A stretch of 64,000 nt of DNA. Origin: CAWATZ01 sp963784995. Lineage in GTDB: Bacteria; Planctomycetota; Planctomycetia; Gemmatales; Gemmataceae. The stretch is taken from contig CAWATZ010000002.1 in assembly GCA_963784995.1 (NCBI GenBank), positions 186,001 through 250,000 of the forward strand, given 5' to 3'. Positions 17,420 to 25,976 of the stretch are shown piece after piece; positions within the stretch are counted from its first letter, which is position 1, and each line of letters starts with the position of its first letter. The notes under the pieces were generated by a model. The model was not told the origin of the DNA and did not search any database. It saw only the letters and a program-made list of their open reading frames with translations. A program made the position numbers and the translations under genes.

Positions 17420-19532
17420 GTCCCGGCTGCTGCCGCTGTACGACCCGGCCCACGTCCGCCAGCACACCTTGCCGCTGACGGTTGGACCGGCCATCCAGGT
17501 CTGGAAGTCGCTCAAGCTCCGGCCGACCCGCATTGACGTCAAGCAAAACCTGTCGCTGAGGCAGATCAAGCACCCGGACGGCTCATCGCTGCGCGAGGGC
17601 GACGTGGTGGTGGTGCAGGTGATCGCCGACGACTACGATACCATCACCCTGGACAAGCAGCCCGGCGTCAGCCATGAGGTGGAGATCCGCATTGTCGGCC
17701 CCAACGCTCTCGACCTGGCGCTGACCCGCGAACAGACCGCGATCCAGCAAGAACTGCTGAAGTTGCAGGTGAAAGAGCGCGAGGCCATCAAGAAGGTGCT
17801 GGAGATCGAGAAGAAGCTGAAACGCGGTGAGAAGCTGACGCAAGAAGACCGGGAGCAGCTGAGCGAGGCCAACCAGGTCCAGCAGCAGATCCACGATCGC
17901 GTCGGCAACGAGGAGCAGGGGCTGCGGGCCCAGATCGACCGGATTCAGGAGACCCTCAAGCAGAACGGCATGCAGAACTCGGCTGTGCGCGAGCGCATGT
18001 CCGATCTGGCCCGGGAGTTGCAGCGGCTGGACGAGAAGGAGCTGGAGCAGGTCGAGGCCCGGCTGGACGCCACGCTCAAGCAGCTGGAACGGCAGCGGAA
18101 CCTGGAGGAGCAGGCCCGGGAAGCCGAGAAGCAGGCCCGCCTGGAAGAGGAGAACGCCCAGAAGAAGAAAAAGCAGGCCGAGGAGGCCCGGCTGCAGGCC
18201 GAGGAAGCCAAAACCAAGCAGGAGCAGGCCCGGCTGGAGCTGGAGGCGCAGCAGAAGAAGCAGCTGGCCGAGAACGCCCAGCAAAAGGCCGAGGAGCTGA
18301 AACAGCAGGCGAACAGGGACCGCGAGGAGGCCGGCCAGCAAAACCCCAAGCAGCCGCTGACCGAGGCCCGGCTGCACCAGGAAGAGGTCGAGAAGACCAT
18401 CAACGACCTGCTCAAGCGCCTGGAGCCGTGGAGCAGCGCCCGCGAGGTCAAGAGCGAGGCCAAGCAGTTGCTCCAGGACCAGAAACAGGCCCAGGCCCGG
18501 CTGGAGGAGCTGAAGAAGCAGAACGTTGAAGGCAAGACGCCGGAGGAATTGAGCCCGCAGCAGAAGGAGGACCTGGAGGCACTGAAGGAGCAGCAGCAAC
18601 GGCTGGAGAACCGCACCCAGGAACTGCTGCAGAAGATGGAGCGGCTGGCGCAGGAAAAGAAAGACAAAGACAAGGAGATGGCCCAGGAGCTGCAAAAAGC
18701 TCTGGAGTCGGTGAAGGAGGAGAACATCCCGGCCCAGATGAAGGAAGCCAAGGAGCAGATCGCCCGGAACGAGCTGAACAAGGCCCAGGAAAATCAGCAG
18801 CAAAGCATCAAGGCGCTGGAGAAGCTCGTCAGGAACCTGGAGGACCGCCGCGAGGCCGAGCTGGAGCGGCTGGCCAAGAAGCTGAAAGAGACTCAGAAAC
18901 GGTTGGAGGAGCTGAAGGAGGAGCAGGAGAAGCTAAACAAGAAGGTCAAGGAGGCCCAGGAGAAGAACGACAAGGAGGAGCTGAAACGGCTGTCGGCGGA
19001 GCAGGAGAAGATCCAGCAGAAGGCGCAAGAACTGGCCAAGCAACTGTCCCGGAATCGGGCCGAGCGTGCCAGCCAGGCGCTGGGCAAGGCCGGGGAGCAG
19101 ATGGAGCAGAACGGCCAGCAGATGAAGCAGGGGGAAAAGCCCGAAGATCCGCAGGAGGCCCTGGACCGGCTCAACGAGGCGAAACGCGAGGTGGAGCGGG
19201 CGCAAGCAGGCCGAGGAGGAGTTGCAGCGCGAACAGCTGATGCGCGTGGCCGAGACGATCCAGCGGCTGAAGGAGCGGCAAGAAGCGCTCAACGCCGAGG
19301 CGGCCCGGATTCAGAACGCGGTCCAGGAAAAGAAAGGCGAATGGACCCGGGGGTTGCGCAGCAGCCAGCTCGGCCTGGGCGAAGCAGAGGTCACGCTCGG
19401 TATGGAGACGGAAGACCTCGCCCGGAAGGAGCTGGTCGATACGCCGGTGTTCGCCCGGCTGGTGCGCTGGGCGGCCGAGGCCATGGCCGAGGCCAATACT
19501 CGGGCCAGGGAGATGATCCCGAAGGAGGGTGA
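17343..19532 (+). CDS. DUF4175-like coiled-coil protein, middle piece (frameshifted)
   Basis: Second reading frame of the gene starting at 15899; true coding in this frame begins near 17281. After a beta-rich part, roughly residues 120-620 are almost pure charged coiled coil (repeated QAEEAR, EELKKQ, EKIQQKAQELAKQL), which fits a long filamentous or stalk segment. Near 19198-19200 an extra G in CGGGCGC shifts the frame. The residues after REVERA in this frame (QAGRGGVAARTADARG...) are therefore spurious, and the protein continues as RKQAEEELQREQLM in the piece at 19222. Both breaks are single-base gains in short G or C runs. Confidence 0.7.
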   Translation: MSLRYRTRKGNGVGAAPAEPAGFVLESRLLPLYDPAHVRQHTLPLTVGPAIQVWKSLKLRPTRIDVKQNLSLRQIKHPDGSSLREGDVVVVQVIADDYDTITLDKQPGVSHEVEIRIVGPNALDLALTREQTAIQQELLKLQVKEREAIKKVLEIEKKLKRGEKLTQEDREQLSEANQVQQQIHDRVGNEEQGLRAQIDRIQETLKQNGMQNSAVRERMSDLARELQRLDEKELEQVEARLDATLKQLERQRNLEEQAREAEKQARLEEENAQKKKKQAEEARLQAEEAKTKQEQARLELEAQQKKQLAENAQQKAEELKQQANRDREEAGQQNPKQPLTEARLHQEEVEKTINDLLKRLEPWSSAREVKSEAKQLLQDQKQAQARLEELKKQNVEGKTPEELSPQQKEDLEALKEQQQRLENRTQELLQKMERLAQEKKDKDKEMAQELQKALESVKEENIPAQMKEAKEQIARNELNKAQENQQQSIKALEKLVRNLEDRREAELERLAKKLKETQKRLEELKEEQEKLNKKVKEAQEKNDKEELKRLSAEQEKIQQKAQELAKQLSRNRAERASQALGKAGEQMEQNGQQMKQGEKPEDPQEALDRLNEAKREVERAQAGRGGVAARTADARGRDDPAAEGAARSAQRRGGPDSERGPGKERRMDPGVAQQPARPGRSRGHARYGDGRPRPEGAGRYAGVRPAGALGGRGHGRGQYSGQGDDPEGG

Positions 19533-19971
19533 GAAGACCGACCCGAAGTCCCTGCCCGATCCGACCCTGACCCGCTTGCAGCAGCAAGCGCTGCGCCGGC
19601 TCAACCAGGTGCTGGAGGCCGTCAAGGAACAGGCGAACGCCAACCAGGGGGGTGGCGGGCAGCAGGCTGGCGGTGGTCCAGGTGGCGGTGGGGAGGGCGG
19701 CGAGGGCGGCGAACAGGGCGGTGGTGGCGGCCAGGGCGATTCGGGTCTGCCGCCGCTGGCACAGCTGAAGCTGCTCAAGGCGCTCCAGGTGGAGGTCAAG
19801 GACGCCAGCACCGACTTCATGAAGAAGCATCCCGAATTGAACAAGCTGACCGATGCGGAAAAAAAGGAATACAAATCACTGAACAAGCAACAGGGTGACA
19901 TCGCGAAACTGCTGGAAGACCTGCGCCGTCCCGCCGACGAGCGAGACGACATGGAAGGAGAGAAAAAATGA
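19222..19971 (+). CDS. DUF4175-like coiled-coil protein, C-terminal piece (frameshifted)
   Basis: Third reading frame of the gene starting at 15899; true coding begins near 19200. It continues the coiled coil (ETIQRLKERQEALNAEAARI) and then a globular helical part (RLVRWAAEAMAEANTRAREM). A Gly/Gln-rich low-complexity tract (19650-19740) precedes a conserved-looking tail, LPPLAQLKLLKALQVEV. The stop overlaps the next start as ATGA (19968-19971), indicating translational coupling with the K/Q/G-rich secreted protein. Confidence 0.72.
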   Translation: MQREQLMRVAETIQRLKERQEALNAEAARIQNAVQEKKGEWTRGLRSSQLGLGEAEVTLGMETEDLARKELVDTPVFARLVRWAAEAMAEANTRAREMIPKEGEKTDPKSLPDPTLTRLQQQALRRLNQVLEAVKEQANANQGGGGQQAGGGPGGGGEGGEGGEQGGGGGQGDSGLPPLAQLKLLKALQVEVKDASTDFMKKHPELNKLTDAEKKEYKSLNKQQGDIAKLLEDLRRPADERDDMEGEKK

Positions 19972-20996
19972 TTCGCCAACTGCTTCTCCTGGTGGGCGTG
20001 GCCATCTTCGTTGCCACCCTCGCCGTGCCTGCACGGCCAGCCAGGGCTGGGGCCGACGACCCGGCCAACCCGGGCGACGAGCCGCCGCTGCGTCTGAAGA
20101 AGAAAAAGAGGGCCGCCGACGAGCCGCCTCCTGTCCAGGACAAGAAGCCCGACGAGAAGAAGCCGGATGAGAAGAAGCCCGATGAGAAGAAGCCCGATGA
20201 GAAGAAGGAAGCCAAGGACGAGATGCCGGGCGAGATCACCAAGGACGGCGATCCAATCGATCCGGGCGAGGACGAGAAGGAGATCCTGGAGCGGGTGGCC
20301 CGCAACGTCAAGAGCGTCGAGGACCGGCTCACCAACAATGAGCTGAACGAGGGCACTCTGCAACTGCAAGAGGACATCATCAACGACCTGGATTCGCTCA
20401 TCAAGCGGTCCGAGGGTGGCGGCGGTGGCGGCGGTGGCGGCGGCGAGGGCATGGAGGGCGACAACCAGGACAATCAGAACAACAAGCAAGGCGGCGAGCA
20501 AGGCAATCAAGGCAACAAGCAAGGCAAGAGCGGCCAGCAAAAGGCTGGTGGTGGGCAGTCAGGGCAGCGCGGTCAGCAAGGCAAGGGCGGCCAGCAGCGC
20601 GGCAAGGGCCAGCAAGGTAAGGGCGGCCAGCAGCAAGCCGGCCGGCAAGGCAACCAAGGCGGCCAACAGCAGGGCAAGGGCCAGCAGGGCAACCAGCCGC
20701 AAGGCGGCCAGCCGGGCAAGGGCCAGCAGGGCGGCATGGGTGAGCAAGGGAATCCGATGGGCAAGGGCAAGGGCCAGAATGGCAACAACCCCGGCGCCGG
20801 CAACAGCCCGGAAGCCCCGTTCGACCCCCAGAAGGACGCCGACGTGATCAAGGAGGCCTGGGGTCATCTGCCGGAGGCGCTGCGGCAGCAGATGCACGCC
20901 TACTCCAGCCGGGAAAAGTACATGGACAAGCACCACGACCTGATCAAGCAGTATTACAAGAGCATCGCGGCCCAGGGGCGCAAGAAGGAGAACTGA
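19968..20996 (+). CDS. Secreted low-complexity Lys/Gln/Gly-rich protein
   Basis: 342 residues with a signal peptide (MIRQLLLLVGVAIFVATLAVPARPARA). An acidic/basic region follows with four tandem DEKKP units near residues 60-80, then a short acidic helical part (EKEILERVARNVKSVEDRL). A long Gly/Gln/Lys-rich stretch (about 145-280) leads to a compact C-terminal segment, DADVIKEAWGHLPEALRQQM and after. It overlaps the preceding gene by 4 bp and is 2 bp from the next, so it belongs to the same operon. The conserved C-terminal segment flanked by disorder suggests an envelope linker or assembly factor; that is inference, and no named family is recognised. Confidence 0.75.
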   Translation: MIRQLLLLVGVAIFVATLAVPARPARAGADDPANPGDEPPLRLKKKKRAADEPPPVQDKKPDEKKPDEKKPDEKKPDEKKEAKDEMPGEITKDGDPIDPGEDEKEILERVARNVKSVEDRLTNNELNEGTLQLQEDIINDLDSLIKRSEGGGGGGGGGGEGMEGDNQDNQNNKQGGEQGNQGNKQGKSGQQKAGGGQSGQRGQQGKGGQQRGKGQQGKGGQQQAGRQGNQGGQQQGKGQQGNQPQGGQPGKGQQGGMGEQGNPMGKGKGQNGNNPGAGNSPEAPFDPQKDADVIKEAWGHLPEALRQQMHAYSSREKYMDKHHDLIKQYYKSIAAQGRKKEN

Positions 20997-20998
20997 AG

Positions 20999-21814
20999 AT
21001 GTTGACACGCCGGCAATTCTTCTCACGCAGCGGCCTGGCCCTGTTCGGGGCGGCCGGAACCTGTCTGGCCTTCCCCGGCGCCAGCGACCGGGAAGGGGAC
21101 GAGGGCGATCGGGTGCCCGACGGCTCGGCCGCCAAGGGCATGATCACCCCCAAGACCGACAAGGCGATCGATAGCGGCCTGGCCTTCCTGAAAGCGAACC
21201 AGATGCGCGACGGTCAGTTTGGCACCAACCAGTACATGGGCAACACGGCCGTCACCAGCCTGTGTGCCCTGGCGTTCATGGCCGCCGGCCATCAGCCCAA
21301 CCGGGGCAAGTATGGCCGCTGCGTTACCCAGGCGTTGCAGTTTGTTCTGAGCAAGGAGAACGTCACCGGCGGACAACCTGGTTTCCTGCACAACCCTCAC
21401 GCATCGCCGCACGGTCCAATGTACGGCCACGGCTTCGCCACGCTGTTCCTGGCCGAGGTCAGCGGCATGGTGGCCAACAAGGAGCTGTCCAAGGAAGTCC
21501 ACGTCAAGTTGCGGAAGGCGGTGAAATGCATCCTGGAGAGCCAGAACGGCGAGGGCGGCTGGCGCTACCAGCCGTTTCGGAAAAACGGCGACGCCGACAT
21601 TTCGGTGACCATCTGCCAGATCATGGCCCTGCGCCGCCCGCAACGCCGGCGTGGCCGTGTCGGACGAGAAGGTCAAGAAGTGCGTCGAATACGTCAAGCG
21701 TTGCCAGGACAAGCCTGGCTGGTTCCGCTACATGGCGCAGGGCGGCGGCGGCGGCGGCGTGCAGGCGTTCGCCCGCACGGCGGCCGGCGTGGCGGCGCTG
21801 AACAGCGCTGGTGA
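20999..21814 (+). CDS. Tat-exported prenyltransferase/squalene-oxidase repeat protein, N-terminal piece (frameshifted)
   Basis: The N-terminus MLTRRQFFSRSGLALFGAAG is a twin-arginine signal. The body carries alpha/alpha-toroid repeats of the terpene cyclase/prenyltransferase type: SGLAFLKANQMRDGQFG, VTSLCALAFMAAGH and ILESQNGEGGWRYQPF. True coding runs to about 21631; near 21631-21637 (CTGCGCCGCCCG) the frame shifts and continues in the piece at 21651, so the residues after QIMALR here are spurious. No catalytic aspartate motif of true cyclases is evident. Planctomycetes encode many such secreted toroid proteins next to MoxR/vWA clusters; the role is unknown. Confidence 0.75.
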   Translation: MLTRRQFFSRSGLALFGAAGTCLAFPGASDREGDEGDRVPDGSAAKGMITPKTDKAIDSGLAFLKANQMRDGQFGTNQYMGNTAVTSLCALAFMAAGHQPNRGKYGRCVTQALQFVLSKENVTGGQPGFLHNPHASPHGPMYGHGFATLFLAEVSGMVANKELSKEVHVKLRKAVKCILESQNGEGGWRYQPFRKNGDADISVTICQIMALRRPQRRRGRVGREGQEVRRIRQALPGQAWLVPLHGAGRRRRRRAGVRPHGGRRGGAEQRW

Positions 21815-22130
21815 ATACAAGGGCAGGGAAATCGAGGCGGGCCTGAAGTTCCTGCAGGAGAATCGGCCGGGCCAGGGCTTCTTGCAGCAAAACGTCCTGA
21901 TCAAGCCGGACATGCACTATTTCTACGGGCACTACTACGCCGTGCAGGCGATGTACGTCGCCGGCGGCAAGTACTGGCAGGACTGGTATCCGGCCATCCG
22001 CGAGGAGCTGATCCTCAGCCAGCGGCCCGAAGGCAGCTGGCAGGACCAGATCTGCACTCACTACGCCACGGCGATGGCACTGCTGATCTTGCAGGTGCCG
22101 AACAATTACCTGCCGATCTTGCAGAAGTGA
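21651..22130 (+). CDS. Prenyltransferase/squalene-oxidase repeat protein, C-terminal piece (frameshifted)
   Basis: Continuation of the gene at 20999 in another frame; true coding starts near 21633, giving AARNAGVAVSDEKVKKCVEY. It contains further toroid repeats (CVEYVKRCQDKPGWFRYMAQ, AAGVAALNSAGEYKG, YYAVQAMYVAGGKYWQDWYP, REELILSQRPEGSW, THYATAMALLILQVP). The joined product would be about 377 residues (20999-22130), normal for the family. The stop lies 11 bp before a long hairpin facing the convergent DUF1501 gene. Confidence 0.75.
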   Translation: MAVSDEKVKKCVEYVKRCQDKPGWFRYMAQGGGGGGVQAFARTAAGVAALNSAGEYKGREIEAGLKFLQENRPGQGFLQQNVLIKPDMHYFYGHYYAVQAMYVAGGKYWQDWYPAIREELILSQRPEGSWQDQICTHYATAMALLILQVPNNYLPILQK

Positions 22131-22140
22131 CCGACCGTTG

Positions 22141-22230
22141 GCGAGCCGGGGGCGTCAGCCCCCGGATTCACGCATCTTCCAGAATCCGGGGGCATCTTCC
22201 AGAATCCGGGGGCTGACGCCCCCGGCTCGC
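22141..22230. terminator. Inverted repeat between convergent genes, likely bidirectional terminator or REP pair
   Basis: 28-bp arms (22141-22168 and 22203-22230), built on GCGAGCCGGGGGCGTCAGCC and its complement, are separated by a loop that contains a partial direct repeat of GCATCTTCCAGAATCC. It occupies the whole gap between the prenyltransferase-repeat gene and the DUF1501 gene, whose stops face each other. The strong GC stem would stop transcription from both sides, though no T tract is present. Confidence 0.75.
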
Positions 22231-22233
22231 CTT

Positions 22234-23688
22234 TCAGACCCCCTTCGCAAACAACTCCTTCACCACCTTCCCCTGGCCATCCTGCGTGACGTAGAACGGC
22301 CGTTTCTCCACCTCGAACGCCGTCCTCGGCGAGATGCCCATTGCCGTCAGGATGGTCGCGTGCAGGTCCGGAATGGACACCGGGTCCTTGGTGGTCAGCA
22401 GCGGCCGCTCGGGGGCCGTCTCACCGTACAGGAAGCCGCGTTTCATGCCGCCGCCAAAGAGCAGCACCGAGCCGGAGCCGGTGAAATGCCGGTGCAGCCC
22501 GTAGTGGATCATCTGCTTCATCACGTCCGTTTTCGCCCGCGATTGGTCGCGGGCCGTGCTGCCCGGGACGCCCTCGATCATCATGTCCCGGCTGAACTCG
22601 CTGGCGAGGACCACCAGCGTCCGGTCGAGCAGGCCGCGCTGCTCCAGGTCCAGGATCAGCTGGGCAATCGGGCGATCGATGGCCTTCTTCATGTCCCTGA
22701 CCGTCGTATGGCCGTTCTCGTGGGTGTCCCAGCTGACGAAGGGAACGTACTCCGTGGTCACCTCGATGTACCGGGCCCCCGCCTCGGTCAGCCGGCGGGC
22801 CAGCAGACACCCCAGCCCGAAGCGGCTGGTGTTGTACTTCTCGTAGCTCTCCTTGGGTTCGCGCGTCAGGTCGAACGCCTCGCGCTCCTTCGCGCCGAGC
22901 AGACGGTGGGCGTTGTCGATGGCCCGGAGCATCGATTCCTGATGGAAGTCGCTGGCCAGCTCGCCCAGCGGGCTGCGCTTGAGCAGTTCCTTGAATCGCT
23001 TCTGGCGTGTCTCGAAGCGCTCGGCGGTCATGCCCTTGGGAGGCCGAACCGAGGCGATGGCGTCCTGCGGATAGGGCAGGTTGAACGGGCCATACTCGCT
23101 GCCGAGGAAGCCGGCCGTGGTGAACGCCTTCAGCTCCTCTGATTCGCCGACGCCTTCGAGCCGCTGGCCGATGTTGATGAAGCCCGGAATCGCCGGGTTT
23201 TTCGGCCCAAGCACCCGGGCGATCCACGAGCCAATGTGCGGAGCGGCCACGGTCTGCGGCGGCACGTAGCCGGTGTGCCAGTGATACTGGTGCCGGGAAT
23301 GGAGGATGTTACCCAGGTCGGCGACGACGTGCGAACGGATCAGCGTGCCGCGGTCCAGCACCCTGGCAACGTTCTCCAGCCCCTGCGAGATCTTAACGTT
23401 GTCCACAACAGTATCAATTGCCGGGAAGGTACTCAGGATCTTCTCCGAGGGCACGCCGACCTCAAAGGGGGTGTAGCGTTTCGGATCGAACGTTTCCGGT
23501 GAGGCCATGCCGCCGGCCATCCACAGGAGGATGCAGGTGTCGGCCGTGGGTTTGGGATGCGCAGACTTCTCGGGAGCTGCGAACATCCGGGGGGCAGGGC
23601 CCGCCAGGGCAGCGAGGGTGGCCGCGGTCATCTGCCGCAGGAAGTCACGGCGGCTGCCGGGAGTGGCGTTGTCGTGTTCGGAAGTCAT
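22234..23688 (-). CDS. DUF1501 protein, Tat-exported sulfatase-like
   Basis: 484 residues with a twin-arginine signal (SRRDFLRQMTAATLAALAG). It contains the DUF1501 landmarks ADTCILLWMAGGMASPETFDP, RGTLIRSHV, SWDTHENGHT, LVVLASEFSRD and HYGLHRHFTGSGSVLLFGGG. DUF1501 proteins are related to the alkaline phosphatase/sulfatase superfamily and are encoded in hundreds of planctomycete gene pairs with DUF1549/DUF1553 cytochrome proteins; their substrate is unknown. Here the partner lies immediately upstream on the same strand, separated by a 195-bp gap that is one long inverted repeat. Confidence 0.93.
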   Translation of the reverse strand: MTSEHDNATPGSRRDFLRQMTAATLAALAGPAPRMFAAPEKSAHPKPTADTCILLWMAGGMASPETFDPKRYTPFEVGVPSEKILSTFPAIDTVVDNVKISQGLENVARVLDRGTLIRSHVVADLGNILHSRHQYHWHTGYVPPQTVAAPHIGSWIARVLGPKNPAIPGFINIGQRLEGVGESEELKAFTTAGFLGSEYGPFNLPYPQDAIASVRPPKGMTAERFETRQKRFKELLKRSPLGELASDFHQESMLRAIDNAHRLLGAKEREAFDLTREPKESYEKYNTSRFGLGCLLARRLTEAGARYIEVTTEYVPFVSWDTHENGHTTVRDMKKAIDRPIAQLILDLEQRGLLDRTLVVLASEFSRDMMIEGVPGSTARDQSRAKTDVMKQMIHYGLHRHFTGSGSVLLFGGGMKRGFLYGETAPERPLLTTKDPVSIPDLHATILTAMGISPRTAFEVEKRPFYVTQDGQGKVVKELFAKGV

Positions 23689-23706
23689 GGCAGTCTCTCC
23701 TCAGTT

Positions 23707-23880
23707 CGACTGTCGCCTTCTTTTGGAGTGCGGCAGTAGCTTTGCTCTGCCGCTTTTGTTTGGCCTTTTGTTTTTGGTTTTTCCTTTTTTACGCCAACAG
23801 CTCAAGAAACAAAGAGCAAAAGAAGAAACCAAAGCGGCAGAGCAAAGCTACTGCCGCACTCCAAAAGAAGGCGACAGTCG
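23707..23880. repeat. Long inverted repeat between DUF1549/1553 and DUF1501 genes
   Basis: About 50-bp arms (23707-23756 and 23831-23880), starting CGACTGTCGCCTTCTTTTGG, are near-perfect complements. They flank a 74-nt A/T-rich loop with TTTTGTTTTTGG and AACAAAGAGCAAAAG tracts that also pair imperfectly. It fills the entire gap between the two genes. It is longer and more A/T-rich than the other palindromes of the window. Confidence 0.9.
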
Positions 23881-23883
23881 ATT

Positions 23884-25809
23884 TCAGCGGATCAGTTGAA
23901 ACTCCGGAAGCATGAACACCGCCCACAGCAGGTCCGCCATCGTTTCGGTGGTGGCCGTGGGTCCAAGGATGTCGCGGGCGGCGGCCAGCTCGTCCGCGGT
24001 CGGTTTCCGGCACAGGGCCCGCAGATACAACCCTTCGATTCGCTCCTCGCTCGTCGCTTTCGACGTGGCCTTGAGCAGGTTGCCCGCCCCTCGGGTCAGC
24101 GTATCAAACAGGATCTTGCCGTTGGACAGGTCAAGTGCTTGCAAAGTCGTGAGGGTGTCGCCACGGGTGGTGACGACCTGCTCGCGGTTGGGCCGGCCCA
24201 GCGAGCGCATCAGGGCGTCGGCGTTGACCAGGGCCGCACGCACCAGGCGGCGCTCCGGCGGGCCTTCCTCAGGAGGCTTGATCTGAGGCACGATCTTGCT
24301 CGGTCCCGTCCGGGTGATCATCCAGATACTGTCGAGGAACTGCTCGGCCGTCATGCGCTTGACCATCGGCCCGCGAAAGACGAAGTCCTCGGTCGAAATC
24401 TCGTCCTTGTGGATGGCGTGCCGCGACTGATACGCCCGGGAGCTGCAAATATGCTCGATCAGCTTCTTGAGGTCGTACTTCTGCTCGACCAGATACCCGG
24501 CCAGGTAGTCGAGCAGGTCCTCGCTCCAGGGCTTGTTGGCCATCACGTCCACCGGATGGACCAGGCCCCGGCCCATGAGCCGGTGCCAGACCCGGTTGAC
24601 GATGGTTCGGCTGAACCGGCCATTCTCCGGATGGGTGACCAGGGCGGCCAGCTGCTCCAGCCGTTTCGCTTTCGGCAGCGCCGGATCGATGCTGCCCAGG
24701 GCGGGCCAGAGGAAGCGCGGCGAGGCCCGCTTGCCAGTCGGCTTGTCGCAGCGGTGGATCTCCAGCGGCCGATCGGCGATGACGGCGGCCAGGCCGTAGG
24801 CGTCGTCCAGCTTCCAGCCGTCGATGAAACTGTCGTGGCAGGAAGCGCACTTCATGTTGACGCCGAAGAACACCTGCGAGACACTCTGGGCGAACTGGAT
24901 CTCTTGCACCTGGCTGGCGTTGACCCGGCCTCGCCACTTGATCCCGTTGATAAAGCCCGCCGCGTCGGGAACCGGGTTGATCAGCTCGCGGACAAACTGG
25001 TCGTAGGGCTTGTTGTCCAGCAGCCCCTGGTAAAGCCAGGCGGTGATTTGCTTGCGGCCGCCGTCGATGTAACCGGTCCCCTGGTAGTCGTTGCGGAGCA
25101 GGTCGTTCCAGAAGGTCAACCAGTGATCGGCGTAGGCCCGCCGCTCCGCCAGCACCTGCCGGATCAGCCGCTGCCGTTTGTCCGTCGCCGGGTCCGCCAG
25201 GAAGGCGTTCAGCTCCTCGCTGGCCGGCAGCAGGCCAATCACGTCCAGGTAGAGCCGGCGGATGAAGGTACTGTCATCCGCCAGGGCCGGCAGCGGCACC
25301 TTGTTCTGGGCGTAGTAGGCGTCGAGGATGCGGTCGATCGGATGCTCGCGGCCCTCGCGGACCGGCGGCAGGACCGGCTTGCGCGGCCGGAGGGGAGCGA
25401 CGTAGGTCCCCAGCTTGAAGGAGAACCCTTCTTCCCAGGGCAAGCCCTGATCGATCCAGCGCCTGAGCAGCTCGACCTCTTTTGCGGAGAGGCGATTCCC
25501 CTTGGGCGGCATGCGCTTCTCGGGGTCGCTGGAGGTAATGCGCTTCACCAGGTCGCTGTCGCCGCTCTTGCCGGGGACGACCACCTTGGCTCGCAAGAGG
25601 GTCTGCCGGGTGTCGAGGGAGAGCGAGCCCTTGTACTTGCCGTTGGTGTGGCACTCGCCGCAGCGGGCCTTGATCAGGGGCACGATCTCATGGGCGAAAT
25701 CGATCTTGACGGGGGTCTCGGCCCGGCTGGCGACAGTCATTGCCAGGAGTACGAGACAGGCGGCGAGCCAGGCCCGGCAGGAGTATGGGATGTTCACGGT
25801 GGGTATCAT
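23884..25809 (-). CDS. DUF1549/DUF1553 (PSCyt2/PSD1) protein with N-terminal cytochrome c-like domain
   Basis: The start ATG 25809 follows AAGGA and gives a signal peptide (RAWLAACLVLLAMTVASRAE); the frame is open 66 codons further up, but without signal logic. About 641 residues. A PSCyt1 segment has CGECH (after IVPLIKAR) and SSDPEKRMPPKGNRLS. Then come DUF1549 (IDRILDAYYAQNKVPL...RRLYLDVIGLLP) with a mid-protein CASCHDSF haem-like motif, and DUF1553 (TIVNRVWHRLMGRGLVHPVDVM...LDYLAGYLV, SRAYQSRH, YLRALCRKPTADEL). Such proteins are secreted and paired with DUF1501 partners. The function is unproven; a role in polysaccharide degradation has been suggested for the family. Confidence 0.93.
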   Translation of the reverse strand: MIPTVNIPYSCRAWLAACLVLLAMTVASRAETPVKIDFAHEIVPLIKARCGECHTNGKYKGSLSLDTRQTLLRAKVVVPGKSGDSDLVKRITSSDPEKRMPPKGNRLSAKEVELLRRWIDQGLPWEEGFSFKLGTYVAPLRPRKPVLPPVREGREHPIDRILDAYYAQNKVPLPALADDSTFIRRLYLDVIGLLPASEELNAFLADPATDKRQRLIRQVLAERRAYADHWLTFWNDLLRNDYQGTGYIDGGRKQITAWLYQGLLDNKPYDQFVRELINPVPDAAGFINGIKWRGRVNASQVQEIQFAQSVSQVFFGVNMKCASCHDSFIDGWKLDDAYGLAAVIADRPLEIHRCDKPTGKRASPRFLWPALGSIDPALPKAKRLEQLAALVTHPENGRFSRTIVNRVWHRLMGRGLVHPVDVMANKPWSEDLLDYLAGYLVEQKYDLKKLIEHICSSRAYQSRHAIHKDEISTEDFVFRGPMVKRMTAEQFLDSIWMITRTGPSKIVPQIKPPEEGPPERRLVRAALVNADALMRSLGRPNREQVVTTRGDTLTTLQALDLSNGKILFDTLTRGAGNLLKATSKATSEERIEGLYLRALCRKPTADELAAARDILGPTATTETMADLLWAVFMLPEFQLIR

Positions 25810-25976
25810 GGTGTTCCTTCGCGTGTCGCGGTGTTCCTTTACCAGTACACCCGAAACCGGAAGAGTGCAAGAGGCAATGAACCCGAAAGTGCGGCAATTC
25901 CTCGCGGGTGGTCTCGCACATCCCTGCCGGCTTCCGGTAGAATGACCTGTGGAATGGGGTCCTTGAGGATGCGGCA
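25810..25976. promoter_or_regulatory. Divergent promoter region
   Basis: This 167-bp gap separates the leftward DUF1549/1553 gene from the rightward zinc-ribbon gene, so it must hold promoters for both. No clear -35/-10 pair was recognised, and it is the one sizeable gap in this part of the window without a long palindrome. Call by position only. Confidence 0.4.

Noticed and set aside
20400..20800. Tandem DNA minisatellite in the K/Q/G-rich gene
   Set aside because: The repetitiveness is low-complexity coding for Gly/Gln/Lys in one continuous frame without a fixed period, so it is annotated as part of the protein.
17343..21814. Real pseudogenisation of the DUF4175-like and prenyltransferase-repeat genes
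   Set aside because: Each break is one small indel in a GC run, with intact protein on both sides and no other stop codons; assembly error is the simpler reading until reads are checked.
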